From Natronogracilivirga saccharolytica (GTDB lineage Bacteria; Bacteroidota; Rhodothermia; Balneolales; Natronogracilivirgulaceae), in assembly GCF_017921895.1 (NCBI RefSeq), contig NZ_JAFIDN010000012.1:57358-121357 (forward strand): a stretch of 64,000 bases of DNA, given 5' to 3'. Positions 9,012-17,225 of the stretch are shown in pieces; position 1 is the stretch's first letter, and the number at the start of each line of letters is the position of its first letter. The notes under the pieces are model-generated. The model saw nothing but the letters and a program-made list of their open reading frames with translations. It was not told the origin of the DNA and did not search any database. The translations under genes were made by a program, and so were the position numbers.

Positions 9012-9496
9012 GAATCAATAATTTCAAATTTCTGTTCCGGGTCTTTTCCGCCAATTTTCCGGGATGCAAACCGATGGGCGGTGAGTGCAATAAAGAAAGT
9101 GATGATGATGGCAACAAGCAGAACCGCAAGATTGACCAGGACCATCTGCTTGTGGAAATCATAGATGGGAACCAGGACAACCGGCTGATAACTGTTTTCC
9201 ATAAAGCGTATCGGCATCATTTCAGAGGCCTGCAGCTGGGCGGCGTTCTGAATAGGCTGGGAAAGCTTCCGGGTGATTTCCTCACCGTCATCCGTCTCAA
9301 AACGCACGGTAATGCTTCCGTTGGTTTGTGCGGCTATTTGTTTGATCTCGAAATGGACGATATCTGCCAGATAGCTTTCGCCCTCCTCCCAGGTTTTGTC
9401 GAGTCCGTAGTAGACGGCTCCCATGTGGACAGCCATGCCGAAGAGATAGAGTGGCAGAAGCCAGAGAAGATACCAGAGGTACGTCAGTTTATGCAT
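9008..9496 (-). CDS. Two-helix membrane protein of unknown function (DUF3592-like layout)
   Basis: The 162-residue product has a hydrophobic helix at about 7-30, a soluble stretch of about 85 residues rich in beta-strand-like segments, and a second helix at about 118-142 followed by a basic tail. The pattern of helix, beta-rich domain, P-V-x-V-P-I-Y segment and helix resembles DUF3592-type membrane proteins, but I cannot assign a family with certainty. It overlaps the downstream RsmI-like methyltransferase gene by four bases (ATGA), so the two are made together. There is no evidence that they work together. Confidence 0.65.
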   Translation of the reverse strand: MHKLTYLWYLLWLLPLYLFGMAVHMGAVYYGLDKTWEEGESYLADIVHFEIKQIAAQTNGSITVRFETDDGEEITRKLSQPIQNAAQLQASEMMPIRFMENSYQPVVLVPIYDFHKQMVLVNLAVLLVAIIITFFIALTAHRFASRKIGGKDPEQKFEIIDS

Positions 9497-9551
9497 GAAT
9501 AAGAATAAGAAAGATGTTGCGTGATGTGACGAAAGTATGCCCGTTGAAGTG

Positions 9552-10259
9552 TCACTTCACTTCGGGCAACATATTACGCAACACCAAAGCATGGTATATC
9601 AATTCCGTGATCATGGATGCATCAAACTTGCTGTTGTCAATAATAAGGTGATAGTGGTGGGGGTCACGGAGGTCTTTTCGGGTAAACTCGTAGATGAACT
9701 CCTGCCGCTCCGTATCGTTTTCCCGGATTTTTTCACGCGCTTCCGAATCGGTAATATCAAGCAGCTCTGATACACGCTTTACCCTGAAGTCCATGGGCGC
9801 CCGGAGCCGGATGTGCAACGCGTGGGGGATGTCGGATGCGAGTATTGCCGCACCGGCACCCAGAATTACCGACCGGCCTCTGGTGCTCAGCACTCTGATG
9901 GTTTGTCCCAGTTTTTTGTATTGCTGAACGTTGATGGGCTTGTGCGACAAAATCTGCTCAATGTACTGATGCAGTTTGTTGCGTTTTTCATCGCTGATAA
10001 TGTCTGCCAGGTCGCTCTGCAGCGCATCTTTCTGGCTGATTTCCTGGATCAGTTTGCGGTGGAAAAGTATCCAGGGGTAATCTTCCGTACTCAGTTTTTC
10101 TACCAGACTTTGGGCAACGGGAACACCTTCACAGCCGAATTCTCTCGATATGGTAATGCAGGGAAACTGATGTTTCTGAGTTCTCCGCTCACCGATTCCC
10201 AGTGATTTCAGCTGAGCTGCAATATCCCTGTCGATTTTTTGAGGCAGGTTTGAATACAT
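9552..10259 (-). CDS. Cytidylate-kinase-like protein
   Basis: The 235-residue protein resembles the cytidylate kinase-like family. A P-loop-like region near residue 30 reads ITISREFGCEGVPVAQSL, where members have SREfGSgG in place of the standard Walker A. The later segment RGRSVILGAGAAILASD and the helix with RVKRVSELLDI match strands and the NMP-binding part of this family. Members are widespread in Bacteroidota next to metabolic genes, and their true substrate is mostly unknown. The GCEG in place of GSGG could alter nucleotide binding. The gene is not tightly linked to its neighbours. Confidence 0.8.
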   Translation of the reverse strand: MYSNLPQKIDRDIAAQLKSLGIGERRTQKHQFPCITISREFGCEGVPVAQSLVEKLSTEDYPWILFHRKLIQEISQKDALQSDLADIISDEKRNKLHQYIEQILSHKPINVQQYKKLGQTIRVLSTRGRSVILGAGAAILASDIPHALHIRLRAPMDFRVKRVSELLDITDSEAREKIRENDTERQEFIYEFTRKDLRDPHHYHLIIDNSKFDASMITELIYHALVLRNMLPEVK

Positions 10260-10351
10260 ATGGATTTTTGTCTGGTTGAGTGTTATTGGATGCAGTAATC
10301 AGCAGGAGTTGGTAAATCAATATTCAATGGTAAGTTAGGAAATATCTCACT

Positions 10352-11578
10352 TCACTGTAAATATAACGTATGTGATTCTGATCCGTTATCTTCAAGCATC
10401 CGGAAAGCACGGTTTTGCATGCTGCTGTCATACAGCATCCTGTTATGAAAATCCCGGATCATGAAATTGCTGTTCATGTGAAACCACAATCCGGCCGGAA
10501 TATCGGTTATCATGATGACCTGTACGCGTAGCGGCTGTTCATCATCTGCCGGTCTGGCAATACTCCATCCGTTCATGTAGCCCATACGTTCATCAAACTG
10601 TGCTGCGAATTCGGTAACGTGTGGCTTCATAAGCCGGTCCTCGACTGGAGTGAACAGCATCTTCCGGAGGCTGCGGCTGATATCTTCGCTGATAAAACCG
10701 CCGGTCCAGATTTTTGACAACAAACCGGCAAAACGGTCCGGCTGAAGGCGTGGATAGAGACCATGCAGGTCCCGCTGATCCTGAAACGCGTCAACGGATT
10801 TTTCTTCTACCGGTTTCGGATCGTTCCACTGATCTCTTGCCACTGCAACGGCCTCATTCAGCAGATCCTCCCGGTCTTTATCATGCAGTTCCGACAATAT
10901 CCCGGAAAGAGTACGCGTCTCTGTCTGATTTAGTGCCGTCATCCGCAGGCCGAACTGGGGCACAGGAGGCTCGATGAGTTCACCGCCATATTCCGAGGCC
11001 AGCTCAAAAATGTACTCCTCTCCAAGCCGGAAAAAAAGATAGTCAGCCACTGCGGGGTCATTTGAAGTGACCAGATAAGATACAAGCTGCTGCAGTGACG
11101 GCCCGGACTCATGCTCATCCGCCCAGCTGGTAAATTTGCGCTGATGGCGTCTGTCAATTCCGGGTATATAAAACGGCTGCAGTTTTTCGGAGTCAACAGG
11201 TGAACCGGGATCAATTTCACCGTTCTGCTTTTGTTCAGCGTAGGCAACAAGAAGAAAAATGTTGTTGAGTGTCCCGCCCGGCACAATGCGGTGCGAACCG
11301 TGCCGGATTTCAACCGGTGTTCCGGAGTTTTCCGGGCTGTCATGGGATTCGTTCATGTCAACCGGCCCGGAAAACAGCGCCGCGTGATCCGGCTGTTCCG
11401 CCATGAACTCAATAAGTCCGCCAAGGGAATAGGTCTTCTCCACCCACTCGCTTCCTTCAAGAATAGCAGCACGGTTTTGAAATACCGATATAAACGTATC
11501 CCGGTTAATCCAGAAAATTGATCCGACAACCAGGACGGCCGCGCCAAGGAAAACCAGCAGAAATTGGATGATTCGCAT
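10352..11578 (-). CDS. Membrane-anchored beta-lactamase-fold protein lacking catalytic motifs
   Basis: The 408-residue protein has one N-terminal membrane helix (about 4-24) and an extracytoplasmic domain similar to class A beta-lactamase-like serine hydrolases. In this fold the nucleophile sits in S-x-x-K at the start of a long helix; here the matching place reads GGTLNN (101-106) with neither serine nor lysine. The SDN-loop equivalent is TSND (171-174) followed by the conserved helix PAVADYLF. The K-T-G strand appears as ERMGYMNGW. The fold therefore seems kept while the active site is lost, which suggests a binding or regulatory role at the cell wall. A small acidic protein is encoded just upstream on the same strand. 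The fold call is from motif alignment by eye. Confidence 0.6.
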   Translation of the reverse strand: MRIIQFLLVFLGAAVLVVGSIFWINRDTFISVFQNRAAILEGSEWVEKTYSLGGLIEFMAEQPDHAALFSGPVDMNESHDSPENSGTPVEIRHGSHRIVPGGTLNNIFLLVAYAEQKQNGEIDPGSPVDSEKLQPFYIPGIDRRHQRKFTSWADEHESGPSLQQLVSYLVTSNDPAVADYLFFRLGEEYIFELASEYGGELIEPPVPQFGLRMTALNQTETRTLSGILSELHDKDREDLLNEAVAVARDQWNDPKPVEEKSVDAFQDQRDLHGLYPRLQPDRFAGLLSKIWTGGFISEDISRSLRKMLFTPVEDRLMKPHVTEFAAQFDERMGYMNGWSIARPADDEQPLRVQVIMITDIPAGLWFHMNSNFMIRDFHNRMLYDSSMQNRAFRMLEDNGSESHTLYLQ

Positions 11579-11595
11579 AGATGATGTGGTAAATG

Positions 11596-11850
11596 TTAAT
11601 CGGTCATAGGCAACAACACGATTTCTTCAAAATCCAGTTCGCTGTTGTCAAAAACCGGTTCCGCTTTTTTCCCGATTTCCTCATCGTCGAGACGGGCGAT
11701 ACTCTCAAGCTCGATAAACAGCGTTTCCGAGGGTTCGTCGTAGTACCATCGCGATCTTCCTTCTCCAAACTGGCTGTTCAGTTCTGAGATCAGGTTATTG
11801 ATATCATCCTCAAATTCTTCCGGCGCATTCGGGTTAAATTCGTCACTCAT
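11596..11850 (-). CDS. Small acidic protein of unknown function
   Basis: The 84-residue product is strongly acidic (many Asp and Glu) with no signal peptide or membrane segment. It starts MSDEFNPNAPEEFED and contains a central segment RSRWYYDEPSETLFIELES that looks like a beta hairpin. I do not recognise a family. It ends 18 bases before the beta-lactamase-fold gene begins on the same strand, so the two are probably cotranscribed. Clean codon use and the short gap support a real gene. Confidence 0.6.
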   Translation of the reverse strand: MSDEFNPNAPEEFEDDINNLISELNSQFGEGRSRWYYDEPSETLFIELESIARLDDEEIGKKAEPVFDNSELDFEEIVLLPMTD

Positions 11851-11945
11851 TCGTTTTGATTTGTAAGGTCATTATTTTTGAGTTATGATAGGGGCAGCAG
11901 GAATGCAAATCAATCGGGTCTTCATTTTTCCATAACAGACCCATT

Positions 11946-11979
11946 GATTGCGAAATTATTTCAGATTGCGAAATTATTT
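11946..11979. repeat. Direct repeat of 16 bases, 18-base period, upstream of anmK
   Basis: The unit GATTGCGAAATTATTT occurs at 11946-11961 and again at 11964-11979, ending 25 bases before the anmK start codon. Two identical AT-rich words at close to two helical turns could be a tandem operator, or a small duplication. Confidence 0.7.
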
Positions 11980-12004
11980 TAACAGGTTAGAGGAGTAACG
12001 TATT

Positions 12005-13177
12005 ATGAATCCGATGCTGAACAAACTCCGGGAGATGGCCGAAAGCAAAGAGCGCAGAATCATAGGTCTGATGTCGGGTACTTCGATGGACGGACTGGAT
12101 ATTGCACTTTGCCGGTTTCGGGGCTCGGGAGCTGAAACCACATTTGAACTGGAACATTTTGAATCGGTCGAATATCCCGAAGATGTCAGGGAACAGCTTA
12201 TCTCATTTGCCGTTGCAGAGTCGGTCAACCCGGAGCTGATATGCATCTGGCATACAAAACTGGCGCATATCCACGCCGGTTATATCAATAGCATGATGAA
12301 AAAACGGGGATTGGGTCCGGCCGACATCGATCTTATTGCCAGTCATGGACAGACTGTATATCATGCACCGAGGCACAAACACGGGATGGAGGACATGCCC
12401 AATGCCACATGGCAGATCGTTGACGGTGATCACATCGCCGTACTGACCGGAATTACGACCATCAGTGATTTCAGACAGCGGGACACCGCCCGGGGCAATG
12501 AAGGCGCACCGCTTGCTGCGTACGGGGACTATCTGCTCTTCAGTCATCCGGAAAAACATCGTGTGCTGCTGAATATCGGCGGAATTTCCAATTTTACCTG
12601 GCTTCCTGCAGGGAAAGGTGCGTTCCCGCCTGTCAGTTATGATACGGGTCCGGGAAATACACTGATCGACGCCGCCACAAGAAAGCATTTTTCCGGTATG
12701 AGTTATGATGTGGGCGGCGGACTTGCAGCCAGAGGAACTGTACACGATGAACTCTTGTCCCTGCTGAAAGCACATCCGTACTTTGAACGCCCGGCACCGA
12801 AAACAACCGGTTTCGAAGTGTTCAATCTGAACTGGGTTGAAGAGTGTATCGAAGATCTTGGTCTGGAGCTCAAAGCCGAAGATCTTCTGGCAACACTTAC
12901 ACGTCTCACAGCAGACACTGTTGCCGGTGAAATCAGGAAGGCCATTCCGGATAATGAAAAAGCCGAAGTGTGTGTCAGCGGCGGCGGTGCCTACAATGAT
13001 ACGCTTATGGCCATGCTTGCCCGGGCGCTGGATCCCGTGCCCGTCCGCAACAGCGAAGATCTGGGCGTCAGTCCGGATGCCAAGGAAGCACTTTTCTTTG
13101 CGGCACTTGCAAATGAACTGGTTTGCGGTGAGGATACCAGACTGCATCTCGGAAAAATTTCGCTGCCGGACGTATGA
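12005..13177 (+). CDS. anmK: Anhydro-N-acetylmuramic acid kinase
   Basis: AnmK phosphorylates and hydrolyses 1,6-anhydro-MurNAc to MurNAc-6-phosphate in recycling of peptidoglycan. The 390-residue length is normal. The phosphate-binding motif GLMSGTSMDGLDIAL lies at about 20-34, ASHGQTVYHAP follows, and VLLNIGGISNFTWLP and YDTGPGNTLIDA are the sugar- and ATP-contacting segments. VCVSGGGAYNDTLMAML near the C-terminus is the last conserved glycine loop. A good Shine-Dalgarno, AGGAG at 11991-11995, precedes the ATG by nine bases. The downstream prenyltransferase-like gene overlaps its stop by four bases. Confidence 0.95.
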   Translation: MNPMLNKLREMAESKERRIIGLMSGTSMDGLDIALCRFRGSGAETTFELEHFESVEYPEDVREQLISFAVAESVNPELICIWHTKLAHIHAGYINSMMKKRGLGPADIDLIASHGQTVYHAPRHKHGMEDMPNATWQIVDGDHIAVLTGITTISDFRQRDTARGNEGAPLAAYGDYLLFSHPEKHRVLLNIGGISNFTWLPAGKGAFPPVSYDTGPGNTLIDAATRKHFSGMSYDVGGGLAARGTVHDELLSLLKAHPYFERPAPKTTGFEVFNLNWVEECIEDLGLELKAEDLLATLTRLTADTVAGEIRKAIPDNEKAEVCVSGGGAYNDTLMAMLARALDPVPVRNSEDLGVSPDAKEALFFAALANELVCGEDTRLHLGKISLPDV

Positions 13178-14085
13178 CAATGACAGCTCAAAACGGGCAT
13201 CCGGTACACGCTGGCAAAAATGACACATCATCACTGCTTCGCCAGTGTGCCTCCTTCGGCATGCATTTGCGCTGGCACTATCAGGTCGGCATCCTCTCCG
13301 GGGGCTACCTTCTTGGCGGCCTGGTTTCCGGCATGCAGGAGCCGGCGGATTTCTGGTTTCACTTCCTTGTCATTCACTTGCTGCTGTTCGGCGGCGCTAC
13401 GGCTTATAACTCCTTTTGGGACAGGGATGAAGGGCCCATAGGCGGGCTCCGGAACCCGCCGGCACTGGCTGACTGGACCCGTCCTGCCTCTGTGGCCCTG
13501 CAGTTTTCGGGCCTGATTCTTTCCATCCCCATTGGATTGATATACGTGGTCTTCTATGCGTTGAGCATGCTTCTGTTCTGGCTGTACAGCCATCCGTCCA
13601 CCCGGTGGAAGGGGCATCCCTGGCTGAGCATGCTGGCTATCGGTGTCAGCACGGGGACCAATTCCGTGATATTCGGATACCTGGCAGCCGGGGGTCCATT
13701 GTCGGTATATATCATTTTGCCGGCTGCGGGCGCTGCCCTGATGATCCTCAGCCTGTATCCGATATCCCAGATATATCAGCTTCGGGAAGATAAAAAAAGG
13801 GGCGACCGGACCTACGTAGTAGTCAATGGTCCGGGATCGGTACTGCCATTTTTTTTGATGACGTTTTTTCCCGGAGCGGGTATGATCACTGCCGGATTCT
13901 ATTACTTCATACCGTCACTGGCTCTGATGTTTGCTGTCATTGCACTGGCAGCGGGATTTGTGCTTGCCTTGCACATCCGGAAACTGAAAGGTGACCCGTC
14001 TGAATATCCAAGGGTTATGAAGATGAAGTATCTGTCGTCACTGCTTTTTGTGATATTTCTGGCTGGTGCGATCTTTTTTGGTTAA
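13174..14085 (+). CDS. UbiA-type prenyltransferase-like membrane protein
   Basis: The 303-residue protein has about eight hydrophobic helices. It carries two aspartate-rich motifs of the UbiA superfamily: AYNSFWDRDEG (N79, D83, D85) corresponding to NDxxDxxxD, and LREDKKRGDRT near 208-218 corresponding to the second loop. These bind the prenyl diphosphate through Mg2+. Family members attach prenyl chains to quinone, haem or other acceptors; the acceptor here cannot be told. The ATG overlaps the anmK stop (ATGA), so translation is coupled. A few residues into the frame there is a second possible start at 13180. The variant first motif (NS instead of ND) marks it as a divergent member. Confidence 0.75.
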   Translation: MTMTAQNGHPVHAGKNDTSSLLRQCASFGMHLRWHYQVGILSGGYLLGGLVSGMQEPADFWFHFLVIHLLLFGGATAYNSFWDRDEGPIGGLRNPPALADWTRPASVALQFSGLILSIPIGLIYVVFYALSMLLFWLYSHPSTRWKGHPWLSMLAIGVSTGTNSVIFGYLAAGGPLSVYIILPAAGAALMILSLYPISQIYQLREDKKRGDRTYVVVNGPGSVLPFFLMTFFPGAGMITAGFYYFIPSLALMFAVIALAAGFVLALHIRKLKGDPSEYPRVMKMKYLSSLLFVIFLAGAIFFG

Positions 14086-14169
14086 GATGTGGTTATTCAG
14101 GTGGTCATTCTTGAATATTTGCAGTAGTTTTTCCTCCCACTTTACAGTACAAAAAACAATTATTCCAAT

Positions 14170-14772
14170 ATGGCAAAAGTGATAACCCGGGAACACATTG
14201 ACCGGTCGATGTCCTATGCGGCATTTCGTGACCTTATAAACAGTCTGCTTATTGAGCGTAAAACCACCGGCGAAAATCAGTCGAAGCAGCTGGTTCAGTA
14301 TACCAGGCTGAACGCCCGGCGTATGGACAGGATGGACAAACGCACTGAGATCATCCCCGAGCTGCTCGAAGAACTTATGGCGATCAGGGAAAATCAAATC
14401 TGGCTGGGGCTTGCAGAAGCCTGGTGCGGTGACGTCCCCCACAGTATCCCTCCGATGGCCAAGATGGCTGTATCGGTCCCGAAAGTGAGCATGAGATTAC
14501 TGCTGCGGGATGAAAACCTTGACGTCATGGACGCCTATCTGACAAACGGAAGCCGGTCTGTTCCCAAAGTAATTGCACTCAAAGAAGATACGCTTGAAGA
14601 ACTGTGGACATGGGGGCCCAGACCGGAACCGGCGCAGAAGTTGTTTGAAGAACTCAAAGCCAAAGGCGAGTCGTATGATGTGATCGCCGAAGAACTGCAG
14701 AAGTGGTACAATAAGGACAAGACACTGACCCTTCAGCAGGAAATCCTTGAGCGGGTCCGCAATGCCCGGTAG
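14170..14772 (+). CDS. Thioredoxin-fold protein with a single-cysteine CGDV site
   Basis: The 200-residue product contains EAWCGDVPHSIPPMAKMA at about 83-100, the active-site turn of the thioredoxin-like group in which CxxC is replaced by a CGDx monothiol motif. No second cysteine is present at the usual place. A later segment GSRSVPKVIAL has the cis-proline (SVP) that faces the active site in thioredoxin folds. It has no signal peptide and is probably cytosolic. It ends 70 bases before the aminotransferase gene on the same strand. Its partner and reaction are unknown. Confidence 0.8.
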   Translation: MAKVITREHIDRSMSYAAFRDLINSLLIERKTTGENQSKQLVQYTRLNARRMDRMDKRTEIIPELLEELMAIRENQIWLGLAEAWCGDVPHSIPPMAKMAVSVPKVSMRLLLRDENLDVMDAYLTNGSRSVPKVIALKEDTLEELWTWGPRPEPAQKLFEELKAKGESYDVIAEELQKWYNKDKTLTLQQEILERVRNAR

Positions 14773-14842
14773 ACAGGGCCGGACCACGATCAACAGCTGA
14801 ACCCTTTCGCGGAAATTCCAATGCAGGAGGAGCTGCATCACT

Positions 14843-16060
14843 ATGGCTGATCATTCCCCGGACGCACATTCACCGCAAAAAAATGCATTCCAGAGGCATA
14901 TCGCCCAAACCAGTGATGCGCCACTGGGACTGGAGATAGAACGCGCCGAAGGGGTGTATCTGCATACGCGTGACGGACGTGAGATAATTGACTTTATTTC
15001 CGGGATTGCCGTGAGTTCGCTGGGACACGGGCACCCGGAAGTGGTACGGGCCGTTCAGGAGCAGGCTGCCAGACACATGCATGTGATGGTGTACGGCGAG
15101 TTTGTGCAGGATACCCAGTCGGCGCTCGCCGCCCGGCTGACTTCACTGCTGCCCGGATCTCTTGACCGTGTCTATTTTGTAAATTCCGGTACCGAAGCAA
15201 ATGAAGCCGCTCTCAAACTGGCAAAGAAAGCCACCGGACGTCACCGTTTTCTGGCATTCCGCGACGGATATCACGGTGATACCCAGGGCTCGCTGAGCGT
15301 TACCGGCAGAGATGTTTACCGCAAGCCCTACGAACCTCTGCTTCCGGACGTGCACTTTTTTGATTTCAATTTACATTCTGTTCTGGAGTCTGTTACAGAG
15401 GATGTTGCCGCTGTTATCCTGGAGCCGATTCAGGGCGAGGGCGGAATCATCCCGTCGGATCCGGACTGGCTGCAGGCACTGCGAAAACGATGCTCCGAAA
15501 CCGGCACTCTGCTTATATTCGATGAGATACAATCCGGATTCGGCCGGACCGGCAAACTTTTTGCTTTTGAGCATTACGGAGTTGTGCCGGACATTCTGAC
15601 GATGGCCAAGGCCATGGGAGGGGGGATGCCGCTTGGCGGCCTGGCAGCCTCATCCCGGTTGTTTGAAGCCTTTATGTATGACCCGCCTCTCAACCACGTT
15701 ACCACCTTCGGGGGACATCCGGTCAGCTGTGCCGCTGCTGATGCAGCTTTGCGCGTTCTTGTCAGGGACGGCTGGATGGAGCGGGCGCACCGTATTGAAG
15801 AGGCTGCCAAAGGGATTCTGCAGGGACCGGGTATTGATGCCGTCAGAGGAAAGGGAGCAATGCTTGGTCTGCAGCTCACCGATTCCGGATTAACACGAAA
15901 AACGGTGCAGACCTGCATGGAGCGACACGGCATTCTTCTTGGCTGGACCCTCCACTCCAACACCCTTATCCGCCTTGCACCACCGTTGATCATTGATGAA
16001 GCGCTGCTTGCAGAGACGCTGACAACCATCCGGGACACAGTTGCCGCATGCGCGGATTAA
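14843..16060 (+). CDS. Class III PLP aminotransferase (acetylornithine/4-aminobutyrate aminotransferase type)
   Basis: The 405-residue protein shows all hallmarks of class III aminotransferases: YFVNSGTEANEAALKLA for phosphate binding, DEIQSGFGRTGKLF with the PLP-ring aspartate D227, and the PLP lysine K256 in TMAKAMGGGMPLGG. THVTTFGGHP-type sequence (NHVTTFGGHP) and a C-terminal IRLAPPLII segment complete the pattern. A strong Shine-Dalgarno, GGAGGAG, lies about 10 bases before the ATG. Substrate is open: acetylornithine, ornithine, 4-aminobutyrate or beta-amino acids are all possible. It has no arginine-pathway neighbours, so argD is not assigned. Confidence 0.88.
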   Translation: MADHSPDAHSPQKNAFQRHIAQTSDAPLGLEIERAEGVYLHTRDGREIIDFISGIAVSSLGHGHPEVVRAVQEQAARHMHVMVYGEFVQDTQSALAARLTSLLPGSLDRVYFVNSGTEANEAALKLAKKATGRHRFLAFRDGYHGDTQGSLSVTGRDVYRKPYEPLLPDVHFFDFNLHSVLESVTEDVAAVILEPIQGEGGIIPSDPDWLQALRKRCSETGTLLIFDEIQSGFGRTGKLFAFEHYGVVPDILTMAKAMGGGMPLGGLAASSRLFEAFMYDPPLNHVTTFGGHPVSCAAADAALRVLVRDGWMERAHRIEEAAKGILQGPGIDAVRGKGAMLGLQLTDSGLTRKTVQTCMERHGILLGWTLHSNTLIRLAPPLIIDEALLAETLTTIRDTVAACAD

Positions 16061-16116
16061 AACCGGCAATGGAAAGCACGCTTTGATATATGTGCAATAT
16101 GTGTTAGATTGTGTTC

Positions 16117-17190
16117 ATGACGAACAAAAATGCCACAGGATCAGAACACCGTGCCATCCGGGGCCGTGGCACCGCATCCAATCCGGCCAACCGCTTTGCC
16201 AGAATGGAAGTGGAGCCGGACCCGGAATATTCAGAGCAGGGCATATCCCCCAAAACCCGATTCTATCATGACGATGCCAAAAAGGTAATCGCCGTCAACG
16301 ACAGTCCGGATGTGCCTTTTGAAGCCAGCGTAAACCCCTATCGCGGCTGTGAGCATGGCTGCGTTTATTGTTATGCACGTCCGTTTCATGAATATCTGGA
16401 TATGTCGCCCGGACTGGATTTCGAAACAAGGATCATGGTCAAGAAAAATGCCGCGGCGCTGTTGCGGAAGCAGCTTCAGCATCCGTCCTGGAAACCACAG
16501 ACCGTCTCTGTGAGCGGGGTGACCGATCCCTATCAGCCTGCAGAGCGCAAACTGGGTATAACCCGGCAGTGCCTGCAGGTCCTTGCCGAATTCCGGAACC
16601 CTTTTACCATTGTCACAAAAAATCATCTGGTCACCAGGGACATGGACATCCTCCAGGAAATGGCCCGGATTCACGGGGTCAGGGTGATGATCAGCCTGAC
16701 AACACTCGATCCCGATCTGACCATGCTGATGGAACCGCGCACAACCCGCCCGGCCGGCAGGCTCAAGACCATATATGAACTTTCAAAAGCCGGAATACCC
16801 ACAGGTGTGCTTTTTGCTCCTGTTATTCCCGGCCTGACCGATGAAGAACTTCCTGCAATGATCAAGGCTGCAGCGGATGCCGGCGCTGCCAGCGGCAATT
16901 ATGTGCTGCTGAGACTGCCGGGAGCGGTAGTGCCTCTTTTCGAGTCGTGGCTGGAGCAGCACTATCCGGACAAAAAATCAAAAATCCTGAACAGACTGAA
17001 GTCACTCAGGGGTGGTCTGCTGTATGACAACCGGTATGGATACAGAATGAGCGGTCAGGGGGCCTATGCTGATCAGATCAGTCAGTCGTTCAGAATCGCT
17101 GCCCGGCGCTACGGCCTGGATGATGCCGGAGAGCCGCTTTCTGCAGAACATTTCAGAAGAGTTCCCTCCCAGGGAGAGCTGGGCCTCTAG
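16117..17190 (+). CDS. Radical SAM protein of the PA0069/Rv2578c type (SplB-related)
   Basis: The product of about 357 residues has the cluster motif CEHGCVYCYARP preceded by NPYRGC, the signature of the SplB-like PA0069 group. Other family pieces are VSVSGVTDPYQPAERK, FRNPFTIVTKNHLVTRD and SLTTLDPDLTMLMEPR. Its substrate is unknown; relatives have been annotated near DNA-repair functions. The N-terminal 40 residues are polar and contain RGRGTASNPANRF, conserved in this group. The frame opens at a GTG (16111), but the ATG two codons later is preferred. No partner gene overlaps it; the next gene is convergent with 35 bases between stops. Confidence 0.87.
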   Translation: MTNKNATGSEHRAIRGRGTASNPANRFARMEVEPDPEYSEQGISPKTRFYHDDAKKVIAVNDSPDVPFEASVNPYRGCEHGCVYCYARPFHEYLDMSPGLDFETRIMVKKNAAALLRKQLQHPSWKPQTVSVSGVTDPYQPAERKLGITRQCLQVLAEFRNPFTIVTKNHLVTRDMDILQEMARIHGVRVMISLTTLDPDLTMLMEPRTTRPAGRLKTIYELSKAGIPTGVLFAPVIPGLTDEELPAMIKAAADAGAASGNYVLLRLPGAVVPLFESWLEQHYPDKKSKILNRLKSLRGGLLYDNRYGYRMSGQGAYADQISQSFRIAARRYGLDDAGEPLSAEHFRRVPSQGELGL

Positions 17191-17225
17191 CAGCGAAACG
17201 GCGCTGAAATATACCAGCGTCGCAA

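Noticed and set aside
12203..13234. Open frame of 343 codons opposite anmK
   Set aside because: It is antisense to a well-supported AnmK gene, carries no domain motif and shows odd cysteine-rich composition typical of shadow frames.
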